Shown piece after piece: positions 1 to 10,894 of a stretch of 64,000 nt of DNA; position 1 is the first letter of the stretch, and the number at the start of each line of letters is the position of its first letter. The position numbers and the translations under genes were made by a program. Below the pieces are notes generated by a model, which ran no database searches, was not told the origin of the DNA, and saw only the letters and a list, made by a program, of their open reading frames with translations. This DNA comes from Simmondsia chinensis. Taxonomy: Eukaryota > Streptophyta > Magnoliopsida > Caryophyllales > Simmondsiaceae. The DNA is taken from the NCBI GenBank assembly GCA_018398585.1, contig JAGTTD010000001.1, positions 4,590,501 to 4,654,500 of the forward strand, in the 5' to 3' direction.

Positions 1-940
1 AATGGAAGCGCAAGAGGGCTCGAAATCGCAACAGAGACTTCGCTGGAAGATAAGAAAAAAAAATCTCAAAAATGACATCCTTTGAATCGGCCATCATTCG
101 ACCAAAATGCAACAAAAAGAGGGGCAAAGTAGTTTAGAGGTTTTAAGTAGGGAGGGAAGTTAGGCTTGAGAAGTCAAGTAAACCTATAGCTCCCCTATTT
201 ATAAAGTTAGACTATTGCAAACACAGTTGCAATCAAGAATCATTTGCGAAATGGTGGGGAACTAACTGATAACTCTCAACAAAACAATACCCAAATAAAA
301 GATACGTGGCAACCAGGATTGACGTGCATCTCGGACCGAGATGCACCCCCGAGGGACGACTTCGGAACTTCGACACCGACCGAGAAGAAATGAGCACATC
401 TTGCTGACAGGACACATCCCGGAACCTGGATAGTTTCGTAATGACACCTCAACGCAACACGCCCCTCGGCTCCGGGGAGGCATCTGACCCCGAGATGCAC
501 GCTCCCCTGAGGGACCGGCAGACGACAGCCCAAAGCCATGGGTCCAAAGACCGGGGGTATCTCACCCCTCGTTCAATACCAGCAAAATACACCCCCCCCC
601 CCCCGGGTTAAAGCAACAACTTTCCAACAAATTCTTGAGTAAAAAAAAATCTATAAATAGGACTCAGGACCCCGGAGAAAGCTAAATTCACTACTCTCCC
701 TTCAGAATCAGTTGAAGGATCCTAAGAGCAGGGACACCCCTCATTTTCCTTCTTTTCACTTGTACTCAGTCAATACCCTTATAATTGAATTCATTAGTTA
801 ATAAAAAAATCTAAGGTCTGAGTTTAACCTTTCGTTAAAAGAACCTATACCAAAATAAAACCCAAAAGCAGGACTAATCACTTTTCCTTTCTGCTCTATC
901 ACACTTGTACTAAATCAGAACATTCTTGTATCTAATTTCA
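1..940. other. Non-coding stretch with an LTR-like promoter segment
   Basis: No convincing coding region. Around 651-659 there is a TATA-like ctataaatag, followed by a C/T-rich stretch and text ending near 800 that resembles the U3-R-U5 part of a plant LTR. A run of 14 C lies near 591-604. If the exon at 1015-1270 belongs to a working gene, this stretch is inside its first intron. No tRNA primer site or second LTR is visible, so the LTR reading is weak. Confidence 0.3.
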
Positions 941-974
941 TAATTAATAAAGAAGAGGTTTGAGTAACTTGTAC

Positions 975-1498
975 CCAAAACACAAAGAAAGAAAATAAGA
1001 AAGAGATGAAGTACCTTTTCTGCCACCTAGAACCTGATGAACAGGCTTCTCCCGTCCAAACAGGCAGTTGATCTTATCGGCCGCCGCAGAACCAGTCGAC
1101 GACGTCGTTTTCTCCGGCTCAGAATCGGACGAAGATGAAGACGAAGACGACGAAGAGTCGTGGTGGTCGTCGGCGTTGTCGTGGTGGTGGAGATGAAGCC
1201 TCTCCTCGCTCTTCTCCATGAAGGACACTCCGGCGGTGTTCCAAGTAGCGGTTTCTGCGTTGTCCGCCACTGTTGCGAGCTCAGGTGACAGAAAGAGAAA
1301 GAGGTTAATGCGGAGAAAGTAGAGAGGAATGGAAGCGTGAGCGTTTATAACAGGAGGTTTTAAATGAGTTGTGAGAATTTATTGCGGTAATTTACATATA
1401 AGTGCTTTTATATTTTAATATGTTCCATTATGTAAATACATATTGGGTTAAATTATGTTAATATTAAAAACGGAGACTGTTGATATTTAAACTTATAA
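975..1498. repeat. Segmental duplicate of 7630-8215 (reticulon exon 1 and upstream)
   Basis: This block matches 7630-8215 in the same orientation. The match covers a short piece of intron 1, the whole first exon, the 5' leader and about 200 bp upstream, including an AT-rich stretch that also belongs to the internal part of a TRIM relic. The match stops at 1499, exactly where a MITE-like element begins. Confidence 0.75.
1015..1270 (-). pseudogene. Reticulon-like protein, duplicated exon 1 with lost start codon
   Basis: This is a paralogue of exon 1 of the reticulon gene at 4045-7951. It encodes the same acidic, His- and Ser-rich N-terminus (LHLHHHD, a run of ten Ser), then [14 protein letters not shown], the conserved lead-in to the plant reticulon domain. 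The reading frame and the splice donor after 1015 (G|GTAC) are intact. The codon matching the start of the other copy is GTG (1270-1268) instead of ATG, because of one base change. The next in-frame ATG is 17 codons downstream (MEKSEER). Exons 2-5 are not found between 1 and 1014. They may lie beyond the window, since intron 1 of the complete copy is 1.7 kb. It is either a gene using the later ATG or a decaying duplicate; I favour the latter. Confidence 0.7.
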
Positions 1499-2311
1499 CT
1501 AGGGGTGTTTATAAGTTGGGTAATACCCAAGACTCACCCAACTCACATCAATTGGGTTGGGTTGGATATATTTTCAATGTTAGGTCTAACGGGTCCAATG
1601 TGCATTGTACTCATGGGTATTGGGTATACTGGTTACCTATGGGTCGAAATTCATTATCTTTGAGCATTTTTAAATGAGTCTAAATCAAGATTAAATGAGC
1701 TTAAATGAGGCCAACATATCTTGGACACTTTAATGTTTTACTATTTATTATTTAGGTATCCAGACATTTCAATATATAAGTAGAATACCTTGATATTTGA
1801 CTATTACTTAGATATCCTGACATTTCAATACATAATAGTGATACCTTAGAGTTTATTTATTTATTACTTAAGTACCCGACATTTATATATATATATCTAG
1901 AATACTTGATATTTGACTATTTATCACCTAGGTATCCTGATGATCCAATATATAAGTGGAATACCTTGAGGTTTAAAACTTCCATCAATTAGATATAACA
2001 ACAACAACAACAACAAACCTTATGCCTTCACTTCCATCAATTAGGTACCTGGATATTTTAAAACTTTATCAATTTGGTAGCCTTTTTCTGAAATTCTATA
2101 GATTTTATTGGAAAAAGTTAAATTGGACTTAACTCCGATAATATAGGTATTTTCATTACAATTTGATTATTTTGGCAAAAGATATTAACACGACACGTGC
2201 TTTCGGCAATATATCATAGATGATAACTACCCAAAAGAACTAACCTAACCCAACCAAAATTAAATAGGTTAGATGGGTCATGGGTTCACCCATACCCATG
2301 ATCACCCCTAG
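1499..2311. mobile_element. Non-autonomous DNA element with CTAGGGGTG termini
   Basis: The segment starts with CTAGGGGTG and ends with the inverse CACCCCTAG. Subterminal GGGTTGGG-type repeats on the left are mirrored by CCCAACC-type repeats on the right. Such termini are common in plant hAT-like MITEs. A clear 8-bp target duplication is not visible, so the family call is tentative. There is no coding capacity. Confidence 0.5.
1735..1990. repeat. Degenerate tandem repeat, about four units of 65-85 bp
   Basis: Units share the pattern 'taggtatcc(t)gacatttcaatatataag...aataccttgatatttgacta'. They lie inside the MITE-like element at 1499-2311 and have drifted from each other by substitutions and small indels. 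A (CAA)n stretch follows near 2000. Confidence 0.55.
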
Positions 2312-3327
2312 AGTTAATTCTAGTTGCAGGTCAGACACATGTTTTAATGCAGTCATTTTTGAAGTAAAATATGTCCTTATTTTAAGATATATATTGCAAA
2401 AACTCAAAAATTTTAAAAATAGTGACACGGGTAAAAGTATTCAGATTTAAATGAGTCTGAATAATATTGACTAAATGGGATTAGACTCGTCTTGTGTCAA
2501 CTACAGATTAAAAGTGCATGTTGTCTTAGGCCAAAGCTCAAAATAATAATAATAATAATAATTCCACATGTACAATCTTAACTCTGATCGACTCAAACAC
2601 ATTATTCTAACTATTTGAACTTGTCGAGTTGTTAAGAAGCTAGGTGGGAGCAATCAAGGGTTAACCCATTATTTATATTTAGTAACCTGGAATGACAAAT
2701 TTTCAAAAGCTAACATAATTCTCATCATTATATATAGTAAAAAGGTACAATAATGCTTCGATAAGGGCCTTTAACGTTTAAGGAGGGCCGAGGGGGCATA
2801 TAGCTTTGAACCAAAGACCTCATGCTTGAAAAACGGGTACAATAACCACACACTAAACCCAACAATTCCTTGTTCATTTTGCACATCCAAGAAAGAGAAA
2901 GCAGAAATAATTTTAAGAGACTGAAGCTTCATTAGTTAGACTACTTTCTCACATTTTATATTCTTTTCTTTCTCATATATTATATATATGATACCTATCA
3001 AGTGCCTCATTAGCTCGGGAAAAATCTCGTCAATAAAAATTGTAAGAAGTCTAGAGTCTGAGAAAGAATGTGGTGCTTCTATCTAGTCCTGGCCCAAGAG
3101 TACAACGAAACTAATGGGAAGAAGGGATCAACATTTCGAAACCTTTTGGTCCATTTGAAATGGTGAATGCCTCAATTTTACAAGAGAAATTATTTTCATA
3201 ATATACTATACGTTGAAAATCTTTTCCTTCGAAAAATCTTTAAAGCCAAACTTTACCTTCATTTTGAAAAACTCATCACAATTTGGTATATTTTGAAGTT
3301 CATAGCAATCTCAAGTAAATCCCCAAT
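2312..3327. other. Intergenic AT-rich sequence
   Basis: No gene is seen. An (AAT)n microsatellite lies at 2541-2562. On the minus strand near 2755-2870 there is weak tRNA-like text (a possible box B around a GGTTCAAA-type motif), too degraded to call. Confidence 0.4.
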
Positions 3328-3576
3328 AACAATAACAACAAACTCAGTGCCTCAAGGGCTTCCGCCTAAGCGGGGTCTGAGGAGGGTGAATGTACGCAGT
3401 TTTACCCCTTCAAGGTATAGCCCTACAGAAAGGTTGTTTCCGAAAACCCCCAAACTTATAGGGTTGGCAACATGAGGACTTTCTAAAAGGTCACCCATCT
3501 TAGTACTACCAAGCACACTTAACTTCGGAGTTCTAATGGGATCCGATGTATTAATGCCTGGTAAATGAACCCTAAA
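3328..3576 (-). mobile_element. 5S rRNA-headed SINE, copy 1
   Basis: On the minus strand this 249-bp unit opens with a nearly complete plant 5S rRNA sequence (cggatcccattagaactccg, then the ...gatgggtgacc region). It continues into an Au-SINE-like body (gctgcgtacat-type core, ...cggaagcccttgaggcactg) and ends in a (TTG)n-type tail. It is flanked by a perfect 18-bp duplication beginning ctcaagtaaat at 3310-3327 and 3577-3594. The duplication shows that the 5S head and SINE body inserted together. Confidence 0.85.
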
Positions 3577-4044
3577 CTCAAGTAAATCCCCAATGTTACA
3601 AAAAGAAATTTAAGGCAAAGCCCAGATATTCAAAATCCAAATTTATGAGAACTCTAATGACCCACCATGTAATCGTTGCATCACCTACCATAATGGCTAA
3701 TACAACTGATAAAATCTCTGGGAGTTGATGCCCAAGACCTGGAATCAATTTCGCCACAGGAAGAAGGGTTCCGGGACTAAGGAAGAGCTATTCCCTTGTG
3801 TAGTCCATGTCTCTTCCTTACCGTATATAACAGAACACCTAGAGTAATACAAGAAAATTTCACATTCCAAACCGAACAATACCGGATTCATTCTCAACGA
3901 AAATATCAAACAAAAACAACTCCAAAATACAAAGTTTCCAAATGGCAATAATGCTAAAATACAATTACCATTTGGGGCACAAATTCAAAAAGTTCAAATA
4001 TTTAACACTACCCAAGCATTTTGATACCTTGCTAAAACTTCACT

Positions 4045-7000
4045 CTAAGCCAACTTCTTGCCCTTCAAAGCTCCCTTAGGAATCTTACTTAAATACTTTT
4101 CATTTGCCACAGCGTACCCCCTTTTGATTTCAGTACTTGCTTTCTCGGCAAATGAATCCACCTTGTCCTCATACTTCTCGTAGAGCACAGGCACCGTATG
4201 AAGCAAAAAGAATCCTGTTGTTGAACAAAACGAAGCGTGTTAGTATGTTTAGACTCGAGTGAAGTTCCTTCTCTTCATCATAAATGATGTGCCCGGAAAT
4301 ATGATTTGGTTACCTGTATAAAGTAGTGTCAAGAAATTGTAGCAGCTACCCAGAACTGACAACACCCACAAGACTGCGATGGCCTGTGATATAACATGCA
4401 ATTGTCATAGTGTTTAGTATATAACATGCAACTGATAGAGTTAATTTTTTAAGATTTTCATATATTCACTCAAAAGTAGCAGAAGACTGGATAAATCAAA
4501 AAACAAGAAAAAAACATTTCCAAATACTAAATTTTAGTTTCTCAAAAATCAACAACCACAAACAGAGAACTAACCAAACAGGCCCTTAGTTTATTAATTT
4601 CATTTGCTATGAGCTTTTAGAAATTCTCAAATTCCTTTCAGTCCAAACTTGGCCCAAGGAGTTCGCACATGAGGTCACATACATATCCCAGTAAACTTTA
4701 ATCCCAAAATCCTATTGGCTTTAGACGAAGAAGCCTACACCAAACAACAACAACAGTCCCAGTGCCTCAAGGGCTCCCGCATAAGCAGGGTCTGGGGGGG
4801 TAGATGTACGCAGCCTTCCCCTTCAGGGTGCTAACCTGAAGAGAGGCTATTTCCAAGGACCCCCAACCTGTGAAGCATGTCGTCATAGAAGCAAGTCAGC
4901 CTGTTAGACGAAGAAGCCTATTAGACTTATATATTGATCTCTTTTTTCATTACGGCTCCAATGTCGAACTTTGTTGCTAGACTTGTAGGTAAAATCCTCA
5001 ACAAGATTTGAATTCAGAATCCCCTATCAAGACCAGCGACTTAGCAATGATCAGTATTTGAGCAATAGTCCAGCATGTCGATGCGGAACGCTGACTTAAT
5101 TTTACTTAAAAGTTCTCACATTTTAGATTAGGCTTATTTGTTATTGTTTTCTATAGCTCTCATGTCGAACTTGTTACTAAACTCATATGTAAAATCATTA
5201 ACAAGATTTGAAATCAGACAACCAAAATCCTAAATCAAGAACATCTACTTAGCAATTCAAATTTCAAGCAACAACTGATGCAGAACAACACTGATTCATT
5301 CTGACTCCACGAGCAAGTTTAGTTAAAAGTTTCCACATTTAAGGTCTGAGATAAGAAAAGATCAACCAATAAGCTTTAGTGGACTATTCAACTTAACATC
5401 GATTAATTCCAATTTAAGTTTATATATATACACCTCATGCCCACTTCATCGATGGGGCCTCGTCGATGAAATTTAAAAATATATTAGCAGTCTTCTTATG
5501 AATAGAAATCTAGCATCCGTGAATCTACAAATAGGGATACATACAGCAAGGAACTTCTTAAGCTGTCTCCCAGAAGCAATCTGGCGTAGTATGGCAAATC
5601 CTCGATTAATCTCGAATGTGACAGCAGAAGCAAAATCAAGGAATGGTCTCTCTGGCAAACTAACTTCCGGGATTCGAGGTCGAGACCTACAAATTTGATA
5701 GTTTCCAATCACTTACTTTTAGCAAACACATATCATAGCAAGAAAGAGGATAGTATTCTAAACAAAAACATTAGAGCTCACTTGTGGATAAAGGTGGTGG
5801 CATTTGCCCACAAGAACAAGATCGCAAGAGAGAAGATTAAAATGTGGCAAACAAGAGTGAGGAGGTGGTATTCAAGCAATTCAAAGAGGACCCATATTGC
5901 GGTAGCTGTTGCAAGTACACTGGCTGAGATCTTCCTGTTCCTCCATAGGCACACATCGGCAGCTGCAGCAAAATCATTCTTCCCCCATTTAGAAAAGCAG
6001 ACAGAAGAGGCAAAACTAGAGTAATACTAGAGGTACATTGGAATTTTTACAACAAATTCCAGCGTCCAATATATAAGATAAAATATGACATAGGAAAATC
6101 ATTTAAGTGGTCTTTTCATAATCCAATGATAACTATAGATTGTCCAAAAAATAATAACTTTAATCTTTAAGTCTCAATATACTTTGATACTAAGCAAACA
6201 AACTGCTTTGTATCCCACAATTAAACAACTGCAAATGACATAATGTCAGGCTTCTAACGTGGAGCATGATTTTTTACATACTACAATAGGCCATGTTCAT
6301 AGAGCGGAGAAAACCTTTTGGGGGCTTGTTTCGAGCCGAGGCTCTTTGAAGGCTTTGTTCGAAGGCAGCTAGGATTCTCTTTTATGGTTATAAAACCTTG
6401 TTAAGGGTTTGAGAGAATATTGTCAGCAGTGAGTAAGAAGAAGACTCTCCCTAAGAATATCCAAGAAAGAGTGAAAATCCCTGTAACTCTGTGGACCTGT
6501 GCACAATTGACAGAACCACAAAACTTGTATGTGTTGTTTCTTTTCCTAACTTTTTGATATTCTTTTGGTTTGCTTCCTTAACACATAAGTGCAACTTTTT
6601 AGAGCAAAAGCAACACTTCGGTACATCCAATATCCAATTAACTTAATAATCAAAAAGTATCCTTGGAACTTCAATACACGAGAAAAATCAAGAAAACCAA
6701 GTCAACTAAACAGCACATTTTGCGGGTTAATACAGAATCCCAGGTAACCAATGAAGAAATTGTCAAGGTAAGGCATCAAGCCTTGTTTACCCTACAATCC
6801 TGAGTTCCAATCCCAATAATCTCACTCTCAATATTCATATAATTCAAACTTATGGATAGCTGGCTCCAACATTGTTGGGTTATGTGTAGAGCTGGTTGTA
6901 TCGTGCCTTGTTTATAAGGTAGAGGATTTGACTAATCCAATTTAGGCCCATGACACACTAGGGTTTTAGTGTAGTAGGCTCTATATATATACACCTAAGA

Positions 7001-7951
7001 AGGTACCAACACGCAAGCACCGGATCCCATTAAACTCCGAAGTTAAGCGTGCTTGGGCGAGAGTAGTACCAAGATGGGTGACCTCCTTAGGAAGTCCTCG
7101 TGTTGCACCCCTCAAGTTGGGGGGTTCTCGGACACAGTCTCTCTTCAGGATAGCACCCTGAAGAGGGAAGGCTGCGTACATCTACCCCCCGACCCTGCTT
7201 AGGCGGGAGCCTTTTGGGCACTGGGAATGTTGCTTTTGCTTTTTTAGGCTCTATATATATACACTAGGGTTGTATAACATTAGGGTTGAGAGTTGAGATG
7301 TCTTATGTAAACTTTCAATACTCTATGGATGTAAACCTCGGTTGAACTACGTAAATTCCATTGTTCTTGATTTTACTCCACAATCCCCCTTTTGTTTATG
7401 ATCGCTATTTCGATTTAGGATTTCAATATTTTGCAGATGATCCTAACCAGCGGTGTCAGCCTAACAAGTAGTATCAAAGTCATACAAACATTATCCAGCT
7501 ACAAAATTGAACAGCCTCGAAGAGAGAATTAAAGAAATTAAGCACAAAGATAAAAATCAAAGCAAAGTAAAGAGACGATCACTCTAAAAAAGAGAACTTA
7601 TTTCTATTTTTCTTTTCAAATTTAAACAAATTAATACCAAAATCACAAAGAAAGAAACTAAGAAAGAGATGAAGTACCTTTACCGCCACCTAGAACCTGA
7701 TGAACAGGCTTCTCCCGTCCAAACAGGCGGTAGATCTTATCGGTCACCGTAGAACCAGTCGACGACGTCGTTTTCTCCGGCTCAGAATCGGAGGAAGACG
7801 AAGACGAAGACGAAGAGTCGTGGTGGCCGTCGGCGTTGTCGTGGCGGTCGTCGGGGTTGTCGTGGTGGTGGAGATGAAGCTTCTCCTCGATCTTCTCCAC
7901 GAAGGACTCTCCGGCGGTGTTCGAAGTAGCGGTTTCAATATTGTCCGCCAT
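4045..7951 (-). CDS. Reticulon-like protein B (RTNLB), five exons
   Basis: The spliced CDS is complement(7678-7951, 5782-5962, 5545-5686, 4314-4383, 4045-4214): 837 nt, 278 aa. All introns are GT-AG and all exon phases agree. Residues 1-91 are an acidic His/Ser-rich cytosolic tail ending [15 protein letters not shown]. The reticulon homology domain follows from ADVCLWRN and has two long hydrophobic hairpins ([15 protein letters not shown]...; [19 protein letters not shown]) separated by the [11 protein letters not shown] loop. It ends in [14 protein letters not shown]...KGKKLA. Length and order match Arabidopsis RTNLB1-4. In that family the protein bends and tubulates the ER membrane as a hairpin protein; that role is inferred here by homology. 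Intron 1 (1.7 kb) holds a 5S-headed SINE and intron 3 holds another SINE. The start is the first ATG of the exon, with a CT-rich leader upstream. No disabling change was seen. Confidence 0.93.
4738..4903 (-). mobile_element. Au-like SINE in intron 3 of the reticulon gene
   Basis: A 166-bp insertion with the SINE body (ccttgaggcactggga and (TTG)n tail on the minus strand; gctgcgtacatctacc core). It sits between perfect 17-bp duplications beginning ttagacgaag at 4721-4737 and 4904-4920. The first 45 bp or so of the element on the minus strand do not match 5S rRNA. It lies in the same orientation as the host gene, in the 4384-5544 intron. Confidence 0.85.
6995..7244 (+). mobile_element. 5S rRNA-headed SINE, copy 2, in reticulon intron 1
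   Basis: A 250-bp unit. 5S rRNA-like text from about 7003 (caagcaccggatcccatt, cgaagttaagcgtgcttggg, gatgggtgacctcc) runs to about 7115. The SINE body follows (gaaggctgcgtacatctacc, cctgcttaggcgggagcc) and then a T-rich tail with TTG/CTT steps. A perfect 20-bp duplication beginning taggctctatat flanks it at 6975-6994 and 7245-7264. This is the youngest-looking copy in the window, and its 5S internal control region still looks recognisable. It is antisense to the host gene. Confidence 0.9.
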
Positions 7952-8157
7952 TGTTGCGAGCTTAGGAGAGAGAAAGGGAAGAGAGGGCAGTGAGGGGAAA
8001 GTAGAGGAATGGAAGTGTGAGTGTTCATAACAGAAGGTCCTAAATGAGTTTGTAAGAATTTATTAGGGTAATTTACACATAAGTAATTTTATATTCTAAT
8101 ATATTTTTTCATATAAATATATAAATATAGATATTGCATAGTTTATTTTATATCGTG

Positions 8158-8311
8158 TATTTAAATTATGTTAATATTAAATGTAAAGACTGTTAAAATT
8201 TAAACTTATGACCTTTTGATTATTAAGGCTCTGATACCATATCAGGTAATCATTTTTCCTAAAAGTTTAAGCTGATAGATAAAGGTCCAAAATTGGTTTT
8301 ATACTCTAACA
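8158..8311 (-). mobile_element. TRIM retrotransposon fragment (5' LTR, primer site, part of interior)
   Basis: On the minus strand, an LTR of about 72 bp (8240-8311, starting TGTTAGAGTATAAAAC) is followed at once by the primer-binding site TGGTATCAGAGC (8239-8228), complementary to initiator tRNA-Met, and then by a short interior. The far LTR is missing. Related copies lie at 29634-30109, 39949-40242 and 40499-40745. Part of the interior recurs at about 1452-1498, so the insertion predates the reticulon duplication. Confidence 0.65.
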
Positions 8312-9417
8312 TTTTTACCATAAAGTTTAGTGTATTAATTTTTAATCTATGAACTTTGTGAATAATTTTTTAGTTCAAAAAATTACATATATATAATAAA
8401 ATAGTGCAAATAACAATATGAAAGAATGGAATTCGAGCGTATTTCGCACCCTTACACATCATTGTTTATATTATTTTATTAAATGTATATAACTTTTTAG
8501 ACTAAGACATTATTTTATAAATTTGTGGATTAAAAAATTAATATATAATTTACCCAATTTATTACAAAGATCTTAACTTTATAATATATAATATATGTAG
8601 TTTTATTGATTTTAGAAATATTAAAATATAAATTTAATTGTTTATTTAATTTATTTTGATAATTTTATCAAAATTCAATACTTTCTTAATGCATCCTATT
8701 TTCTTTAAATACTAACATATGGCATATTATTATTTTCAATAAAATTAATCAAATATGAAAAATTATTAAAATCTTGTAGAAAGTACTATGTAAGATGCAT
8801 AATTATCAAGCCAAAAATTATTACTATTAGATTAATAATATAACTTATAATAAATAATAATTATAGGATTTTACAAAATTATTGTGATATTAAAATTTTT
8901 CCTTGATAATAACATTATTCATCATATATTACCAAAACTCTTATGGTTTACATTGGGTTATTCAAGTTGGCTATGTGTTAAGTAACCAAATAACATAATT
9001 AAAACTTTGCACCCAATTTTAGTATCAACCTTAATTTTAGACAATTGTTAATTATTAACAGAGCAAAAATTAATATCACCAAAATAATAATATAATTCAC
9101 AAAAATAATAGCTAAAATGGTGCTTTATAAATAACAACTTTAATAATTAAATTTTGCTATAGTAATAATATTCCCATAATTTTACCCTTAAAATCCACAA
9201 ATGAAGCAAAACTTAAGGAATTCTTTCTTAACATAAACCTAAGAATTTGTTTAATTTAATGAAATTCTATTCGCTTTTATATAATTCAATAATAAAATTA
9301 ATTAAAGAAAAAATGTTTCTATTAGAATATAAAAAAGAAATAACATGCATAAGAAAACCATTTCTTTTGCAATTTGATATGACTTTACCTTGACTTTAAA
9401 CGGACCAACCTAAATTT
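8312..9417. other. AT-rich intergenic stretch, no gene
   Basis: Very AT-rich with no supported gene. Near 8325-8420 and 8525-8560 there is text related to the MITE at 23052-23436 (ttagtgtattaatttt...; ataatttaccc), probably an older copy. Confidence 0.4.
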
Positions 9418-10324
9418 GAGTCGGTTCCTAAAATAATGCTGAAAAATAAAAAAATAAAAAAAATAATACTAAAAAATAAATATTTACCAATCTACTGTTG
9501 AATCGCGTTTTATAAACGCGGTTATATTAAACCGCGTTTGAAAAAAGCGCTTATATGTAAAAATAACCGCATCAAGAACAAAAAATTATATAAACATAAA
9601 CCGCGTTTAGAAAACGCGGTTTATATCATAACCGCGTTTAGTAAACGCAGTTTACCATCATAATAACCGCGTTTAGTAAACGCGGTTATATTGGTTTATG
9701 AGTTTAAAAACATAAATAACAAACTAATAGATATATATAAATAACGAACTACTATATAAAAAATAATATAAATAAAACATAAATAAATGTTTAAAAAAAT
9801 GAAACATAATAAAATATTACCGTTATATATTTCACTGCTACTAGCTGCTAACCGAGCCTCGTGCTCCTTTTTCATCTTGCATGTCAATACATTATGACAT
9901 TTTCTCTTACAGAATCCACGTGTGACCCTTCGTGTATAGTCATTTCATCCATTTCATTTTGAATTCGTTTCGAGCGTGGGCGTCCTTGACTTCAAGACTT
10001 GTCTTTGACAATAACATAAACCGCGTCTTAATGACGCGGTTTAGATGTATATTAACCGGGTCTTAAAGACGCGGTTTTGTGTATATGAACCGCGTCTTAA
10101 AGACGCGGTTTTGTTGTAAATGAACCGCGTCTTTAAGACGCGGTTTATTTTCACATGAAACGCGTCTTAAAGACGCGTTTTAAAACTGGAATAAACTAAT
10201 TCGGTTATTTTTGGAGTGAACTGAGTTTTATAAACGCGGTTCAACAGTAGATTGGGAATTATTTATTTTTTGGCATTATTTTTTTTATTTTTTTATTTTT
10301 CAGCATTATTTTGGGAACCGACTC
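9418..10324. mobile_element. Mutator-like non-autonomous element with internal palindrome array
   Basis: The 907-bp element begins GAGTCGGTTCC and ends with the inverse GGAACCGACTC. The inverted repeat extends about 100 bp inward (aaaataatgctgaaaaat..., aatctactgttgaa). The flanking 9-mers cctaaattt (9409-9417) and gctaaattt (10325-10333) match at 8 of 9 positions, the length expected for a Mutator-type duplication. No transposase is present. The interior contains two clusters of short palindromes, listed separately. Confidence 0.7.
9597..10182. repeat. Array of ACCGCGT...ACGCGGT palindromes
   Basis: Eight near-perfect palindromes of 25-28 bp: 9597-9624, 9629-9654, 9663-9690, then 10018-10043, 10052-10078, 10087-10112, 10122-10146, 10157-10182. 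The left cluster has the core CGCGTTTAGTAAACGCG or a variant. The right cluster has CGCGTCTTAAAGACGCG. Degenerate outer members lie near 9508 and 10215. Spacers are about 4-12 bp. They lie symmetrically inside the Mutator-like element. Confidence 0.85.
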
Positions 10325-10460
10325 GCTAAATTTCATATGATTCATTATTTGAATTTAATTTCTAAATCAAACAAATAAATCTAAAGAAAGATTATATTAA
10401 AAAAAAATTTTGAGCACTCGAATATAACCTTTATTTAGGATAATATAGTAAAATAGTAAG

Positions 10461-10540
10461 GCTGCCTGTATTTTACCCCAAGGATCCTGCTTCGACAGGA
10501 GCTCATATAACACCAAAACGGTTATTGTTGTCATATATTA
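10461..10540 (+). mobile_element. Degenerate Au-like SINE remnant
   Basis: The order of motifs (aaggctgcctgtattttacc, gatcctgcttcgacaggagc, then ttattgttgtc) follows the SINE body and tail seen elsewhere in the window, but with many substitutions and no clear target duplication. Confidence 0.45.
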
Positions 10541-10558
10541 AAAAAAATTCTTTCAAAC

Positions 10559-10894
10559 TAAGGTCTCATTTGACATATAGGAAGTAAAAATATAAAAAGT
10601 GCAGATTTGGACTCTTATGTGATTGACAGAAATTGATAGAATGTTGAAAAATAAAAATTACTTAGTAATTTTGAATTATTTTGAAACACATGATATAACT
10701 TAACTAGTCCTATAAATAAATTCTAATTTCTATATTTTTAAATACCTTTTTTAAGAAAATTTTATTTCTTATTTTAATAATTAAATATCTTTTATTCACT
10801 TTCTAAAAAATTAAAACATAAATTAAATTCTCTAAAAATATAACTTTTTTATAAAAATTTAATTTATACATCAATCAAATCAAGCATAGGCCTA
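10559..10894. mobile_element. Possible MITE related to 41640-41935 and 46632-46898
   Basis: Starts near aaggtctcatttgaca and ends near caaatcaagcataggccta, an imperfect inverted pair. The interior (agaaattgacagaat, taaattctctaaaaatata) recurs at the other two sites. The termini resemble PIF/Harbinger-type MITEs (GGCCTCGTTTG), but a TWA duplication cannot be asserted. Confidence 0.35.

Noticed and set aside
233..539. Three overlapping minus-strand frames at the left edge
   Set aside because: Mutually overlapping, no domain, and the region looks like LTR or intron sequence.
5498..6024. Plus-strand frames over the reticulon exons
   Set aside because: Their reverse complements are exons 2 and 3 of the reticulon gene, with correct splice sites and phases.
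7003..7115. A 5S ribosomal RNA gene
   Set aside because: The match is good, but it is diverged, joined to a SINE body and bounded with it by a 20-bp duplication. The same applies to the 5S-like text at 3450-3576, 12010-12115 and 62690-62803.
7700..8028. Arg-rich and Thr/Pro-rich frames over reticulon exon 1
   Set aside because: Shadow frames of the Ser/His-rich first exon.
9597..10182. CRISPR array
   Set aside because: Repeats are palindromes with very short spacers of 4-12 bp, inside a plant transposon. No Cas genes are present.
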